Assembly (NCBI GenBank): GCA_028583405.1
Contig: CM053244.1
Coordinates: 1,488,001 to 1,552,000 of the forward strand
Origin: Pogonophryne albipinna
Taxonomy: Eukaryota > Chordata > Actinopteri > Perciformes > Artedidraconidae
Length of the DNA: 64,000 bases
Direction of reading: 5' to 3'
Shown: positions 9,730-21,194 of the stretch, piece by piece
Numbering within the stretch: the stretch's first letter is position 1
Layout of the letters: each line of letters starts with the position of its first letter
Translations under genes and position numbers: made by a program
The notes under the pieces: model-generated
The model's input: only the letters and a program-made list of their open reading frames with translations
Told to the model about the DNA's origin: nothing
Database searches by the model: none

Positions 9730-11265
9730 TATATTTTCTCTGAGTACATTTGACTCAAATTGAAGAAAATGTTACCTATATAGAGTAAAATGTACTCTTT
9801 GTTCAGAGTTTGATTTTTAGAGTTCAATTTACTCTATTATGTGCTTAGATTTTACTCTGCTTAATGGTTATTTACTCTATATAGTGTATATTAATAACAA
9901 CTCTACTGCCATTTTACTCATAATAGAAGGTCATTTTACTCCAAATAGAACGTAATTTTACTCCAAATATCAGGTATATCAGGTAATTTTACTCCAAATA
10001 TCAAGTAATTTTACTCCCAATAGAACCTAATTTTACTCCCAATAGAACCTAATTTTATTCCAAATATCAGGTAATTTTACTCCAAATATCAAGTAATTTT
10101 ACTCCCAATAGAACCTAATTTTACTCCCAATAGAACCTAATTTTACTCCCAATAGAACCTAATTTTATTCCAAATATCAAGTAATTTTACTCCCAATAGA
10201 ACCTAATTTTATTCCAAATATCAGGTAATTTTACTCCAAATAGAAGGTAATTTTACTCCAAATAGAAGGTAATTTTACTCCAAATAGAAGGTAATTTTAC
10301 TCCCAATAGAAGGTAATTTTACTCCAAATAGAAGGTAATTTTACTCCCAATAGAAGGTAATTTTACTCCCAATAGAACATAATTTTATTCCAAATATCAA
10401 GTAATTTTACTCCCAATAGAACCTAATTTTACTCCCAATAGAACCTAATTTTACTCCCAATAGAACCTAATTTTATTCCAAATATCAAGTAATTTTACTC
10501 CCAATAGAACCTAATTTTATTCCAAATATCAGGTAATTTTACTCCAAATAGAAGGTAATTTTACTCCAAATAGAAGGTAATTTTACTCCAAATAGAAGGT
10601 AATTTTACTCCCAATAGAAGGTAATTTTACTCCAAATATCAGGTAATTTTACTCCAAATAGAACGTAATTTTACTCCAAATATCAGGTATATCAGGTAAT
10701 TTTACTCCAAATATCAAGTAATTTTACTCCCAATAGAACCTAATTTTACTCCCAATAGAACCTAATTTTATTCCAAATATCAGGTAATTTTACTCCAAAT
10801 ATCAAGTAATTTTACTCCCAATAGAACCTAATTTTACTCCCAATAGAACCTAATTTTACTCCCAATAGAACCTAATTTTATTCCAAATATCAAGTAATTT
10901 TACTCCCAATAGAACCTAATTTTATTCCAAATATCAGGTAATTTTACTCCAAATAGAAGGTAATTTTACTCCAAATAGAAGGTAATTTTACTCCAAATAG
11001 AAGGTAATTTTACTCCCAATAGAAGGTAATTTTACTCCAAATATCAGGTAATTTTACTCCAAATAGAAGGTAATTTTACTCCCAATAGAAGGTAATTTTA
11101 CTCCCAATAGAAGGTAATTTTACTCCAAATAGAAGGTAATTTTACTCCCAATAGAAGGTAATTTTACTCCCAATAGAAGGTAATTTTACTCCCAATAGAA
11201 GGTAATTTTACTCCCAATAGAAGGTAATTTTACTCCAAATAGAATGTAATTTTACTCAGAATAGA
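9730..11265. repeat. 22-bp minisatellite with a 713-bp higher-order repeat
   Basis: Core unit GGTAATTTTACTCCAAATAGAA (22 bp) in roughly 60 copies. Common variants are CCCAATAGAACC and CCAAATATCA. The first 170 bp are diverged units built on AGAGTAAA/TTTACTC. A rare marker (GAACGTAATTTTACTCC followed by ATCAGGTATATCAGG) occurs at 9948 and again at 10661, giving a 713-bp period for a large internal duplication. A smaller block of three 'CCCAATAGAACCTAA' units is seen three times (near 10090, 10390 and 10800). No frame of note is encoded. Confidence 0.92.
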
Positions 11266-11885
11266 ATAAATGAACCATAATGATCTTTACAATAAAAAAG
11301 GTCAATAAACCAAAGTGCTTAACAAAGCCCAATTTATTATCATGTGCAAGACATAACACAATGTTAATCCCTTTGGAAATGTACTGATTTAAAGATATTT
11401 AAAAAAAAAAGGAGGCCTCAGTAAAATGGAAATTAAAATGTTGGCCCCTGTTCACCTTCATGATATTTACATGTTTTAAATCACAGCAGACTATTTCCAA
11501 CATAAAACAAAATTGCATCATCAGCAGACTGTATATCATATTTTGAAAATAAATGTTGGCCTCTTTACCTTCAATAGATGAAAATAAAAGCATCAATATG
11601 TTTATATTGCACAAAAGAGTGATGCAGTGATGTATGACTCTGAAGTAAGCTGCAAGGGTTCGCTCGACAACAAATCACTGCACCACTCTATACATCTGGA
11701 TTATAAAGGGCTTCCTATGCATCTTTGTTTAATCACAGGAAACAGTATGGAACAATAAATAAACTTGCATCATCACAACTGTATGACACCTATATATCAA
11801 ATGCTTTGTAACAGAAAAGTTATTTGACATCAACCACGTGAGGTCAGTCTGTTGTACACACAACTGTAAATGCATTAAAATTAAT
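11266..11885. other. Unassigned AT-rich stretch
   Basis: No supported gene or repeat boundary. A minus-strand frame at 11399-11614 has no recognisable motif. Confidence 0.4.
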
Positions 11886-12072
11886 TAACATGCATATTAG
11901 CAGTATATTGGTTCTTTATTAGTCATTATAAAACACTTATTAATGCCTTATTCTACATGACCATATTCTACAAGTAATAAGCCATTAGTTGAGAGTTTTT
12001 CCTCAATAACCCTCTAATTAGTGATTATTTATTGCAAGTAAGGAAGTTGTTGTACATGAGTTTTCGTCTTAA
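11886..12072. mobile_element. Left arm of a palindromic MITE split at its central TTAA
   Basis: About 187 bp that is the near-perfect inverse of 17613-17800 (shared blocks: TTAACATGCATATTAGCAG, CTTATTAATGCCTTATTCTA, CCTCAATAACCCTCTAAT). The arm ends ...GAGTTTTCGTCTTAA at 12072, and its partner begins TTAAGACCAAAACTCATG, so the uninterrupted element would be a palindrome with GTCTTAAGAC at its centre. Confidence 0.75.
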
Positions 12073-14113
12073 CCTCTTAAGCCCTGAGCCTGTTTTTCAG
12101 GTTTCAGGCTCGAAAATGCCACTAACACAACAAAGACTATATCTTCACTTCTAAAAGGGGTAAATTAATCATCTTTTCTCTCAAAGCAAGGTTACATCTG
12201 TGAGTTGGATGTAGAAGTGTCAGAATCAATATAGATGTTTTTATTTTAAAGTAAATTCAGATGGAACATAGTAAAAACATGTAAATTCTAATGTCCGCCT
12301 AAAAAATACCCATTACTTATAGTAAAAACCACCCTTGAATGATGGGTTAGTAGACTAAAAGCTTTAGGAATCCAAACTATAACATATAATAAGTACCCTG
12401 TATCAAGATTGATGCAAAACAAGTTAAATTTGACCTTTTTAGAGAGGTTTAGAAAAATAAAGTCCAGGCGGACTCACCTCTGGGTAATTTGGGAACCATC
12501 AGTTCCATTTGAACTTTTTCACTGTAAAAATCATTTTATTACTTTGAATTTTCACTATAGGTATTCATTCCATCCAAATACAACTGTTGTGAAAAAAATA
12601 AAAAATAAAAATAAAATATAAGAACATACTCTGTTATCCTCTTAGGCAAGGCAAGTTTATTTATATAGCACTTATAGGCCCCACGGACCGAAATCGCGTC
12701 ATTTGCAGGAAACAACGTCTAAGGAACCTTACTATTTAATAAACTATGAATATTTTATATCCATATAACGGGAAAAAACTAATTTAACTGATCTTTTTAG
12801 TTTATTTTTTCAAAAAAAAACACAATGCTAACAGTGAGCATCTGAATTAGCCCCGAGCGAAAAATGCTAACCTATTACTGCACCGAAAATCACTCCTAGC
12901 TCCCTTATTACTTATCCTAGCTCCCTTATTACTTATCCTAGCTGCACATCCAACACATCTTTTTTGATCGTAAAGACACAGAATCTAACGGTGCCCACCT
13001 CAACACTGAAAGATACAAACTTGCGACGTTATCAACAAAAACGTACATCAAAACAAGTGGAGTTAGGTACTAGCATGCGCTAGGCTAATGGCTTACCTTC
13101 GTCTTTGCCTGGTCTAAACTGGTCTTCAATGGCATTAAAACGATAAAAACGATGATGTAGTTAATCCATAGGTTAATATCCAATGTGGCTGTGTCCCCTT
13201 TGAAATGTTCTGATAATCTATAAGCAATAAAACTGCAATTCCGTTATCTGCTGTCCGCTCTGTCCTCCGTGCGATCTGTGTCCTGTTGTAATGCCTGTTG
13301 TTAGGTAGTAAACAATAAATGAAGTCAGCTGCGTAATGTACGTAAACTGGCTGGCATTCTTTATACTTTACGCAGGACCATATCTCTGGAACCCATTGGT
13401 CGATTCGTGTGATTTACACCTTTTTCTTAACCATCAGAACCAATAGAATCGATGGGCAGTTCCCAAATCAACGTAAATATTACCATAGCGGACGTAATAG
13501 AGAAACGGACAAAGCATATCTGAAAGTGCACGCCTGGACGGCGAAACTTTATACCCAGTATATTGCCATAAATATGATGAAGGATTATCAGTCAAAATTT
13601 CTACGTGACACAAAGACATTGGATTAACCTTGAGCGGCGTTTTTATTCCGGTGAACACAACTTTTGATCACAAATCAAAAAAGGTAAGACGAAATTATTG
13701 TAATATTTTTGAAACCGGATGTTGTTTACTTTCTCTTTTCTGGCTGATAGCTCCGCAATTCGGGGTCCTACAGTGATGATATTACATGTGTGGAATCTGT
13801 GGAGTCTCGGCTATAAATCGTATATCTTGTTTGTGCAGTTACGATAAGTAATAAGGGCATTTCTACCGTGAGTGCTGTGCAAATTCCGTTAGCATTACTT
13901 AGCATTTTTTCGCTCCATGCTAATTCAAAGGCTTGGTATTACTCTTGTGTTTCTTTTAGCTAAAAATGGTTCACATTGTCAGTTAGCTGAGTTTCTTAGC
14001 GTTAAAAGGGTATGGAACATTAATAGTTTCATAAATGTTAAGAAGCCCTGAGACATAGTCTCATAAAAAAACGGTGGGAGGGGTCCCCTGGGGGGACCCT
14101 CGGGCTTAAGAGG
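12073..14113. mobile_element. Fold-back piggyBac-like element 1
   Basis: Flanked by TTAA at 12069-12072 and 14114-14117. Ends are CCTCTTAAGCCCTGAG and its inverse ...CTCGGGCTTAAGAGG. Much of the interior is inverted on itself: blocks such as GAGCGAAAAATGCTAAC and CCCTTATTACTTATC at 12855-12960 face CGATAAGTAATAAGGGC and TTAGCATTTTTTCGCTC at 13840-13920. No transposase is visible. A short LINE-tail-like AAGTTTATTTATATAGCAC piece sits at 12650-12670. The family is the same as the element at 15952-17612. Confidence 0.65.
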
Positions 14114-14117
14114 TTAA

Positions 14118-14668
14118 AGGGCCCATGTCATGCTTTTCCGGTTATTACCCATCCCCTTGTGTGTTATGAAGGTTGTTATGCAAGTGAACGGTCTGCAGAG
14201 TAAAAAACCCTCAAAGTACATGCTGTAGCGAGTAAAACACAGTCTATGCTGCCCCAAAACGCCTCGTTGGAGATTTCTCATTTTCCATTGTTTGCTTCCT
14301 GGGTACTGTGACGTGTGAACACCCAAATCAACAACATATGACCGGATTGGCCCAAATGGACCAATCTGCGGAGCACCTCACACTTCCCTTGGCTAACTAT
14401 CAGTGAGTCCCCTTGATTTGCATAGAGCTCCCTGAACGCTGGTAATAGACAAGTTGGGATCGGGGAGAAATGCTCTCCGCAGACCCATTCTCACAGCGTT
14501 ATAAACCTTTTTCTTACTCAATATCAAGCCAGACTTATTGTTTTTACTTCGGCTGTGAGTGTTTGTGTGTGCTCAGGATGAGTTTCGCTTGTTCTCGCTG
14601 TATCGCTGACCCGGAAATCTGTCCGCTCCTCGCAGCAGCTCGCAGCAGCTGGCCATGACATGGGACCT
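14118..14668. mobile_element. 551-bp TTAA-flanked MITE
   Basis: Ends AGGGCCCATGTCATG and ...CATGACATGGGACCT are inverted repeats. Flanking TTAA occurs at 14114-14117 and 14669-14672. The left TTAA is also the right duplication of fold-back element 1, so the two elements abut through one target site. No coding capacity recognised. Confidence 0.7.
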
Positions 14669-15159
14669 TTAATATGCTCTGCTCAATATGGGCCTAATAA
14701 GGCAGAAAAGTAATTCTCCCATAATAACACTTAACAAATATGATCTATTCTTATGTAACAAGACATGAAACTATAAGTGTTAATTGTGTCGAAATAACTC
14801 AAAATTAGATATTTATTTCTAAGAATATGTTTTGGGTATTGACAGTTCAGCAAGGTGATATTGACCTGTATGTTTCATATTTGCACATTTATATTTTTGT
14901 AAAATTTGTACTGAAGGTTAAACAGGAAACCGGCTATAGGAAGTAGGAGAAAGTGAACTGAATAGCATGGCAGTTGACATCCATGAGTAGACAGCTACTA
15001 ATTTTCCCTATGCAACCTGAAGAGTAAAAGGGTAAATTCCGTCAGAAAGCAATGACTGCAAGTGTAAATTTAAGCCTTGAACTTACACTGTAAGGATTAG
15101 TAACATGTATTGTGTTTATGTGATGACATTTGGAGATGTTTAAACACAATGTGAAAATG
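14669..15159. other. Unassigned stretch
   Basis: AT-rich, no supported features. Confidence 0.4.
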
Positions 15160-15300
15160 CGTTAACATTCGCGCTAGCATTTGCGTTAGCATTCACGCTA
15201 GCATTGGCGCTAGCGTTAGCATACACGGTAGCGTTAGCATACATGCTAGCATTAGCCATACTAGCCTGTATACATGCTTATTGCACAGCTAGCATTAGCT
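15160..15300. repeat. GCTAGC/GTTAGC minisatellite
   Basis: Imperfect 12-bp iterations of GCTAGCATTxGC and GTTAGCATxC, about ten copies, many containing the NheI-like GCTAGC palindrome. Confidence 0.85.
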
Positions 15301-15545
15301 ATATTTACCTTGTTTACACTTAGCGGTCCTATGTGACAATCTGTGTATGTTACACTTGCATGTATGAGATCATTAAGTGCATTGTAACTTCTTTTTTATA
15401 GTTTCACTCTGTTTGAATGTCAGTGGACTGCAAATAAGTCAATAAAGGAGCATGGCTGCTCATTCCCTGGCTCTCAAAATAGTTTGGCTGGCTGTGTATC
15501 TATGTTCACACTGAGACAGGACAACACAGAACAGTACACCTATTG

Positions 15546-15872
15546 CAGGGTTGCCAACTCTCACGCATCTGGCGTGTGACACACGCTTTCACTCTCAATC
15601 TCTCACGCTGCCCAAACTATTCTCACACCTAAAACAAGATGAACCGGCGATCGTTTTTGGTTGGTTATTTACAGTGTTGAGTTGACAGCTCCTCAAGCTG
15701 TCGATCCACTCCCTTCTAACCCCCACCACTTTTAACAACGCTAACAGACAGCAGAGCAGTGGGAGCCGGTTGGTCAATCCTCGACCCGTATTGCGCATGC
15801 GTAGAATCCATCTTAACGCCAGGTTTTTCATCAGTGGACGGCAAAGTCTACTGAAGGAAAGGTGGGTTTGCA
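15546..15872. mobile_element. hAT-like element end
   Basis: Starts CAGGGTTGCCAACTCTCACG, a frequent teleost hAT terminus, and continues with CA/CG-rich subterminal sequence. No matching opposite end was found. It is followed directly by another element end at 15873. A 134-codon frame on the minus strand across it shows no family motif. Confidence 0.45.
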
Positions 15873-15947
15873 CAGTAGGGCTGCACAATATTGAAAAAAA
15901 CTGACATCGCGATTTTTTCCGCCCCTGCGGTATATATTGCGTTTTTT
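15873..15947. mobile_element. Half of a repeat split by the second fold-back element (other half about 17054-17135)
   Basis: Begins CAGTAGGGCTGCACAATATT and runs to a T-rich tract at the TTAA. After the fold-back body, 17054 onward resumes with AAATGAATAAAACCGCACGT, then CCCTGCGG and ATCGCGCATGCGCATATCGC, which has the same CCCTGCGG/ATATCGC vocabulary. This reads as one element opened by a piggyBac-like insertion. Confidence 0.45.
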
Positions 15948-15951
15948 TTAA

Positions 15952-17612
15952 CCTGTTAAGCCCCAAAGTCCCGGCGGGTTCTTTACTTTTTTTTTTCACG
16001 ACACTGTGTCTCAGGGGATCTTAATATTTAAGAACCTATTAATGTGTTATACCAGATTAACGGAAATAATCTCAGCTAACTGACGATACAAACCATTTTT
16101 ACCAAAACAAAACACAAGTCTCATAAGAAGCATCTAAATGACCCCTGAGCGAAAAATGCTAACGCACTTTGGCACAGAACTCAAGATAAAAGTACCCTTA
16201 TTACTTATCATAGCTGCACATACAAGATATCCGATTAAAGCTGAGGTTCCACAGATTATTTAGGTATATAGTATCATCACTGAGTGATCCGAACTCGGAC
16301 AGGGGAAGCAAACACAGACATCACAACACGTACCTTTACGTAGCTTCTAGGGGAGATGTCTCACCGTAGCTGTCAATCTGATCAAAAGACGTGTTCAATG
16401 GCATTAAAATGAGAAAAAACGCGGCTGAATCGGTTAATCCATAGGTTTTTAACATCTCTGTATAAAAATGTTTTTTAATTTATAATCCATAATCCCATTT
16501 TTATGTAAAAATCGCAGAGCAAAAGTTAGCTGCTAATGGTAGCCACCAGAGTGGCTGTTGCTTCCGGTCTTGGCTATGCGGCAGTCCAGCGCAGTCTAAC
16601 ACAGACACATTACCAAATAAGGAGTGAGAGTGACCATAGCCAAAACCGGAAGCGTTTGGTGGCTAATGGTGGCTACCATTAGCAGCTGACCTTTGGGGTC
16701 CGATTTTTACATAAAAATGGAATTATGGATTATAAACAATTGCTTCAAAGCCACAGATACATTATCAACCTATGGATTAACCGATTCAGCCGCGTTTTTT
16801 CTCGTTTTAATGCCATTGAACACATCTTTTGATCAGATTAACAGCTACGGTGAGACGATCTCCCGCAAAAGCTCCGTAAAAGGTACGTGTTGTGATGTCT
16901 GTGTTTGCTTCCCCTGTTGCGAGATCGGATCGCTTAGATACTATACTTAAATAATCTGTGGAGTCTCAGCTTTTATCGGATATATTGTATGTGCAGTTTC
17001 GATAAGTAATAAGGGTATCTTTATTTTGAATTCTGTGCTAAAGTGCGTTAGCATTTTTTTTTTAAATGAATAAAACCGCACGTCCCTGCGGTGTGAATAT
17101 CGCGCATGCGCATATCGCGGTTATCGCCATGACACTCAGATTCCCAGAACAAATGACCATATCTTCCCTTCTAAAAGGGTTAAATGAATAATCTTTTTTC
17201 TCAAAGTAATGATAAACCTGTGAGAATCAATATAGATGTTTTTTATTTTAAAGAAAATTCAGATTGCACATGGTAAAAAACTGTAAATCATAGTGTCCGT
17301 CCAAAAAATATTTTGTACTTATAGAAAACGATGTGTTGGATATGCACCTAGGATAAGTAATAAGGGAGCTAGGAGTGATTATCGGTGCAGTAATAGGTTA
17401 GCATTTTTCGCTCAGGGGTCATTTAGATGCTTCTTATGAGACTTGTGTTTTGTTTTGGTAAAAATGGTTTGTATCGTCAGTTAGCTGAGATTATTCACGT
17501 TAATCTGGTATAACACATTAATAGGTTCTTAAATATTAAGATCCCCTGAAACACAGTGTCGTGAAAAAAAAAACTAAAGTACCCGCCGGCGGGGAGCTTC
17601 GGGCTTAACAGG
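15952..17612. mobile_element. Fold-back piggyBac-like element 2
   Basis: Ends CCTGTTAAGCCC and ...GGGCTTAACAGG with TTAA at 15948-15951 and 17613-17616. From 16000 to about 17050 it is a long palindrome centred near 16590. Paired blocks include AATGCTAACGCACTTTGGCA facing GTGCGTTAGCATT, ACACGTACCTTTACG facing AAAAGGTACGTGTTG, and GTTAGCTGCTAATGGTAGCC facing TGGCTACCATTAGCAGCT. The segment 17140-17612 is the inverse of the left end of element 1 and may belong to an older copy into which the rest was inserted. No transposase is seen. Confidence 0.6.
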
Positions 17613-17800
17613 TTAAGACCAAAACTCATGTACAACAACTTCCTTACTTGCAATAAATAAGCACTAATTAGAGGGTTATTGAGGAAAAACTCAACTAATG
17701 GCGTATTACTTGTGGAATATGGTCATGTAGAATAAGGCATTAATAAGTGTTTTATAATGACTAATAAAGAGCCAATATACTGCTAATATGCATGTTAATT
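17613..17800. mobile_element. Right arm of the palindromic MITE split at its centre
   Basis: Inverse of 11886-12072. It begins with the TTAA that closes fold-back element 2, followed by GACCAAAACTCATGTACAAC, and ends near TATGCATGTTAATTAAC. Confidence 0.75.
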
Positions 17801-17814
17801 AACAACTAGTTGAT

Positions 17815-18146
17815 GGTTAATTTGTGTACCTTAATATAAAGTGTGGATTTTGTGAAAAACTGGCATCTCACTTTGGACTTTAACACTAAACTTGATCGAT
17901 ACATATTTCCATGGTGTTTGGCCCATTGTCAATTGGTATCTGAAGAGTCTCAGCTATCTCACAGCCCCATTCTATTACATGTAAAGCTAACATTTTACTT
18001 GGACTGAAAATTACTTTGTTAGGATCAAATGTCTGCCAACTGTAAGCTATGTGACTTTGGTATTTCTTGGCCAATGTTTTATTTACATTTTTGAAGCTTT
18101 TTAATTGTTTTTTAAAGAAGTTGTGCTTTGCTTCATCAATAGGATA
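17815..18146 (-). pseudogene. CACTA/EnSpm-like transposase, C-terminal piece
   Basis: Reading leftward from 18146 the frame is DEAKHNFFKKQLKNFK, then AKKYQSHIAYSWQTFDP. It picks up exactly where the middle piece stops (...WCMRYE at about 20032), the interruption being LINE A. The frame closes at 17883, and weak similarity continues in a shifted frame to about 17815 ('EMPVFHKIH'). It forms part of the same minus-strand gene as 20032-21165, 23893-23955 and 32190-32770. The C-terminal end is ragged and runs into the palindromic MITE. Confidence 0.6.
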
Positions 18147-18149
18147 CGG

Positions 18150-20040
18150 CTGTAATAGGCCTAAGGCCTTTTAGTCGCTCATAAATAAGTAGATCACTGT
18201 TCTTTATATACTATGGATGCTGGCAACAGTCACATAGTCCAAAGTGAAGGTGATGTTTGACCAGTAATGGTCGAGGCGGGACTTGAGACAGTTAACCGTC
18301 TTGGATGTGATAACGCTTTCTGGCAGATCATTCCACAAGTCAACCACACGCAGGCTGAAAAAGTTGCGGCGGATAGTCAGTCTTGAGTACTGTTTCTTCA
18401 ACTTGAGGCAGTGTCCACGAGTCCTGGTGTTATAATCCCGTTGTAGTGGGCATGATGTTTTGTAGATGTTGTGGAGATATTTGAAAACTTCGATCATATC
18501 TCCCCTCGCCCTTCTATAATACATACTCTGGATCTTAAGACTTTGCAGTCGTTCTTGATATGGTAGGTCCTTTAGTTCTGGAACCAGCTTTGTTGCCCTT
18601 CTCTGTATTTTCTCGATGAGCTCAGCATCCTTTTTGTACATGGGGGACCAAGCGACATTCCCATACTCAAGGAGTGGCCGTACAAGAGAGATGTATAAAC
18701 TACGTACAGAGTCCAAATAAGTGTATGATCTGCGGATCATTGCTAGGATACCATTCACTTTGTTACTTGCCCGACGGATATGGTCACTAAATGTCAGGGT
18801 ATTATCAACATTCACACCAAGGTCCTTTTCATTCTGAGTCTCGGATAGGTTTATAGTGTTTGAATTATCACCCATATTATACTCATATTTTGGGTTCAGA
18901 AAACCTAAGTGCATTACTTAAGTACTTTGCTGCATTGAATTTGAGCTGCCAACACTCGGACCATCTTTGCATTTCTCTGAGATCTGACTGGAGTTTTTCT
19001 GCATCCTCTTTACACTTAATTACCTTGAAGACTTTAGTATCATCTGCAAACATCTGGACCATGGAGCTCACATTATCGGGTAGGTCGTTGATATAGACGA
19101 CAAACAGTGCAGGACCCAGGACACTACCTTGTGGAATTCCACTGAGAACTGGGCACCATCCAGATGGTTTCCCGTTAACAAAGACTCTCTGTCGCCTGTT
19201 TTTGAGAAAGTCTGAGATCCAGGTAAGTATGTCTCCACGGATACCATACCCATAGAGCTTCTTCAGTAATCTTTTGTGAGGTACAGTATCAAATGCTTTC
19301 TGGAAATCCAAATAAATGGCATCGAGATTTCCTCTTTTGTCAAGGGTACGAGACCATATGTCAAGGCTGGCCAGGAGCTGGGTTGAACAGGATCTGCCCT
19401 GGACGAAGCCGTGTTGGCGGTCTGATAATAGGTTGTTTGAGTCAAGATGTTCTATGACGGCATCACGCACCAAGGATTCAAGGAGTTTGCATACTACTGC
19501 TGTAAGGCTGACAGGCCTATAGTTTCCAGGATTGCTTCGGTCACCTTTTTTGAATATAGGAGTTACATGACCATCCTTCCAAGGCTGTGGTACCAAACCT
19601 TCATCAAGCGATTTTTTAAATAAAATAAGTAAGGGTTCATCTAGTTTGTCACACAGTTCTTTGAGAATCCTGGGATAGATGCCATCCGGTCCAGATGCTT
19701 TTGAGGCATCTAAGTTCGATAATGTTTTTATGGATGTCCTTTGATGTGAAGTCCAATTTATTGAGTATATTATGAAATGGTCTGTCCTGGAAGTCTGGTA
19801 TTGATGAGGTATCCTCCTTTGTGAACACACTAGCAAATAAGGAAGGAATTTAGTGTATTGGCTTTGTCCTTGTCATTTTGAGCCAGGCTGCCATTAGCCT
19901 TTTTCAGATCTCCGACTGTGGCATTGACTTTTAGCTTGCTTCTGGCATATTTATAAAAAGCTTTCGGATTCTCTTTGGCTTCCTTTGCAATTTTTCTTTC
20001 ATGCTCTCTTTTAGCTTTCCGACACTCCCATTTCATAGCG
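18150..20040 (-). pseudogene. LINE A: CR1/Jockey-group reverse transcriptase, 5'-truncated
   Basis: Encodes the linker ('AKEAKENPKAFYKYARSKLK'), then the RT palm and thumb: 'SGPDGIYPRILKEL', 'NYRPVSLTAVVCKLLE', 'YLDFQKAFDTVPH', 'GIPQGSVLGPALF' and the catalytic 'MFADDTKVF', followed by the C-terminal 'IQRRATKLVPELKDLPYQ' region ending at 18204. Frame shifts lie near 19830 and 18900. The endonuclease is missing, so the copy is 5'-truncated and inactive. The 3' end is near 18150. It inserted in the same orientation as the CACTA-like gene and splits it between 'MRYE' and 'AKHNFF'. The exact clade among CR1, Crack and Jockey relatives is not settled by eye. Confidence 0.82.
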
Positions 20041-21165
20041 CATGCACCAGCTTTGCAAAATGTTACCAATTTTACGAATGCATGTAGGGTAATGCACCAT
20101 AAAATGATGCTTTGGTAGCAGCCTCTTGTTTGGAAACACATGCTTGAACAATCTGTGATGTTCTGAGATACATTTTTTCAGAAAAACAGTCATTCCCTTT
20201 GTTAACTTTGGAGAAAATACAATGTTTACTATTTGAAGCAAGAGTAGTAGCAAATACCAGTGTTGATCATTTGGAGAAATTAAGTCTCCAAAGATAAGCG
20301 GTAGATTGTGAAGTAAACACCAGGATTGGATGGCATTTAACCCCAAGTCATTTGAGCCCTCTGTCAACTTTACTGCAGGAGGTTTGTTGTTTTGCTCCAT
20401 GTAACCATAGTTAAAGCTCTTAATTCTTCTCTCAACTTCCTTTGATGTGGTGCCATTGTCTATCAAGTGAAGTATTAGCAGTTTCATTTCATACTGTGCC
20501 ACTCCCTCCAAGATACCATGCATGATATCGACAGAGAAATTTGCACATATACTGAAGTACTGCAAGGAATTTAGAGAGCAAGAACGTTTAACACCCATTA
20601 CATATGGAAGAGTTGGATTTGTCTCCATTTGTCGGCAATGTTCTTCATGAAGTGTTTCAGTTTGCATAACTATCTTAGGTGAATCTTCATCAAAGACTGT
20701 CTGAAAGTCCTCTTTCTCAGCGAGACAAAAGCGGCAACAATATCTGGCACTGAATGATTCAACAAAACCAAACAAACGGTGGAGACCAAGGTTGTCACCT
20801 GTTACTTGGACAATAGTTCCATACACTGGCTTATCAAACAAGTGAACCATAATTCCATCCCTCTCAAGTATTTGAATATCTTGCACAAGCGGATCAAGGA
20901 TTTTAGAAAAGCCATACGTTGTTATGTCTTGGGCATGAAACAAAGCGACCAAATGAATATTAAGGAGAATTGAGTTAAATATTTCGCAACGTAAAATAGA
21001 TTACTCCCAATTTATGTTTTCCCCGTTTTGATCCTAGAGGATTTGCAGTTTCAAAATCGTCATAGAAAAGCTGAATCTGAAATGCATTTTTCTGTTTTGA
21101 AAAAAGTGTATGCCTCCTAAAAAAATCTCCATCACAAAAATGATGAAGTAGTAGTCAGATCGCTA
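20032..21165 (-). pseudogene. CACTA/EnSpm-like transposase, central piece
   Basis: Begins at about 21165 with 'HFCDGDFFRRHTLFSK', then 'QIQLFYDDFETANPLGSK'. A frame shift or stop occurs near 21000. The long frame from about 20985 contains 'VTGDNLGLHRLFGFVESFS', the cysteine pair 'RYCCRFC', 'FSVDIMHGILEGV', 'NDLGLNAIQSWCLLHNLP' and 'LPKHHFMVHYPTC', ending at 'WCMRYE'. These blocks are shared by a large animal family resembling the tnp2 transposase of CACTA/EnSpm elements (D, D-rich core with a C-rich insert). I assign it on that basis. It could instead be an unnamed multicopy gene family. LINE A cuts it on one side and LINE B on the other. Confidence 0.65.
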
Positions 21166-21194
21166 CTCCTGCTGATTTTAAAGCTAGGTCTGGG

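Noticed and set aside
9730..11265. CRISPR-like array
   Set aside because: Units are contiguous, with no unique spacers, in a eukaryotic context. It is a minisatellite.
15595..15999. 134-codon minus-strand frame
   Set aside because: Crosses two unrelated repeat ends and shows no protein family pattern.
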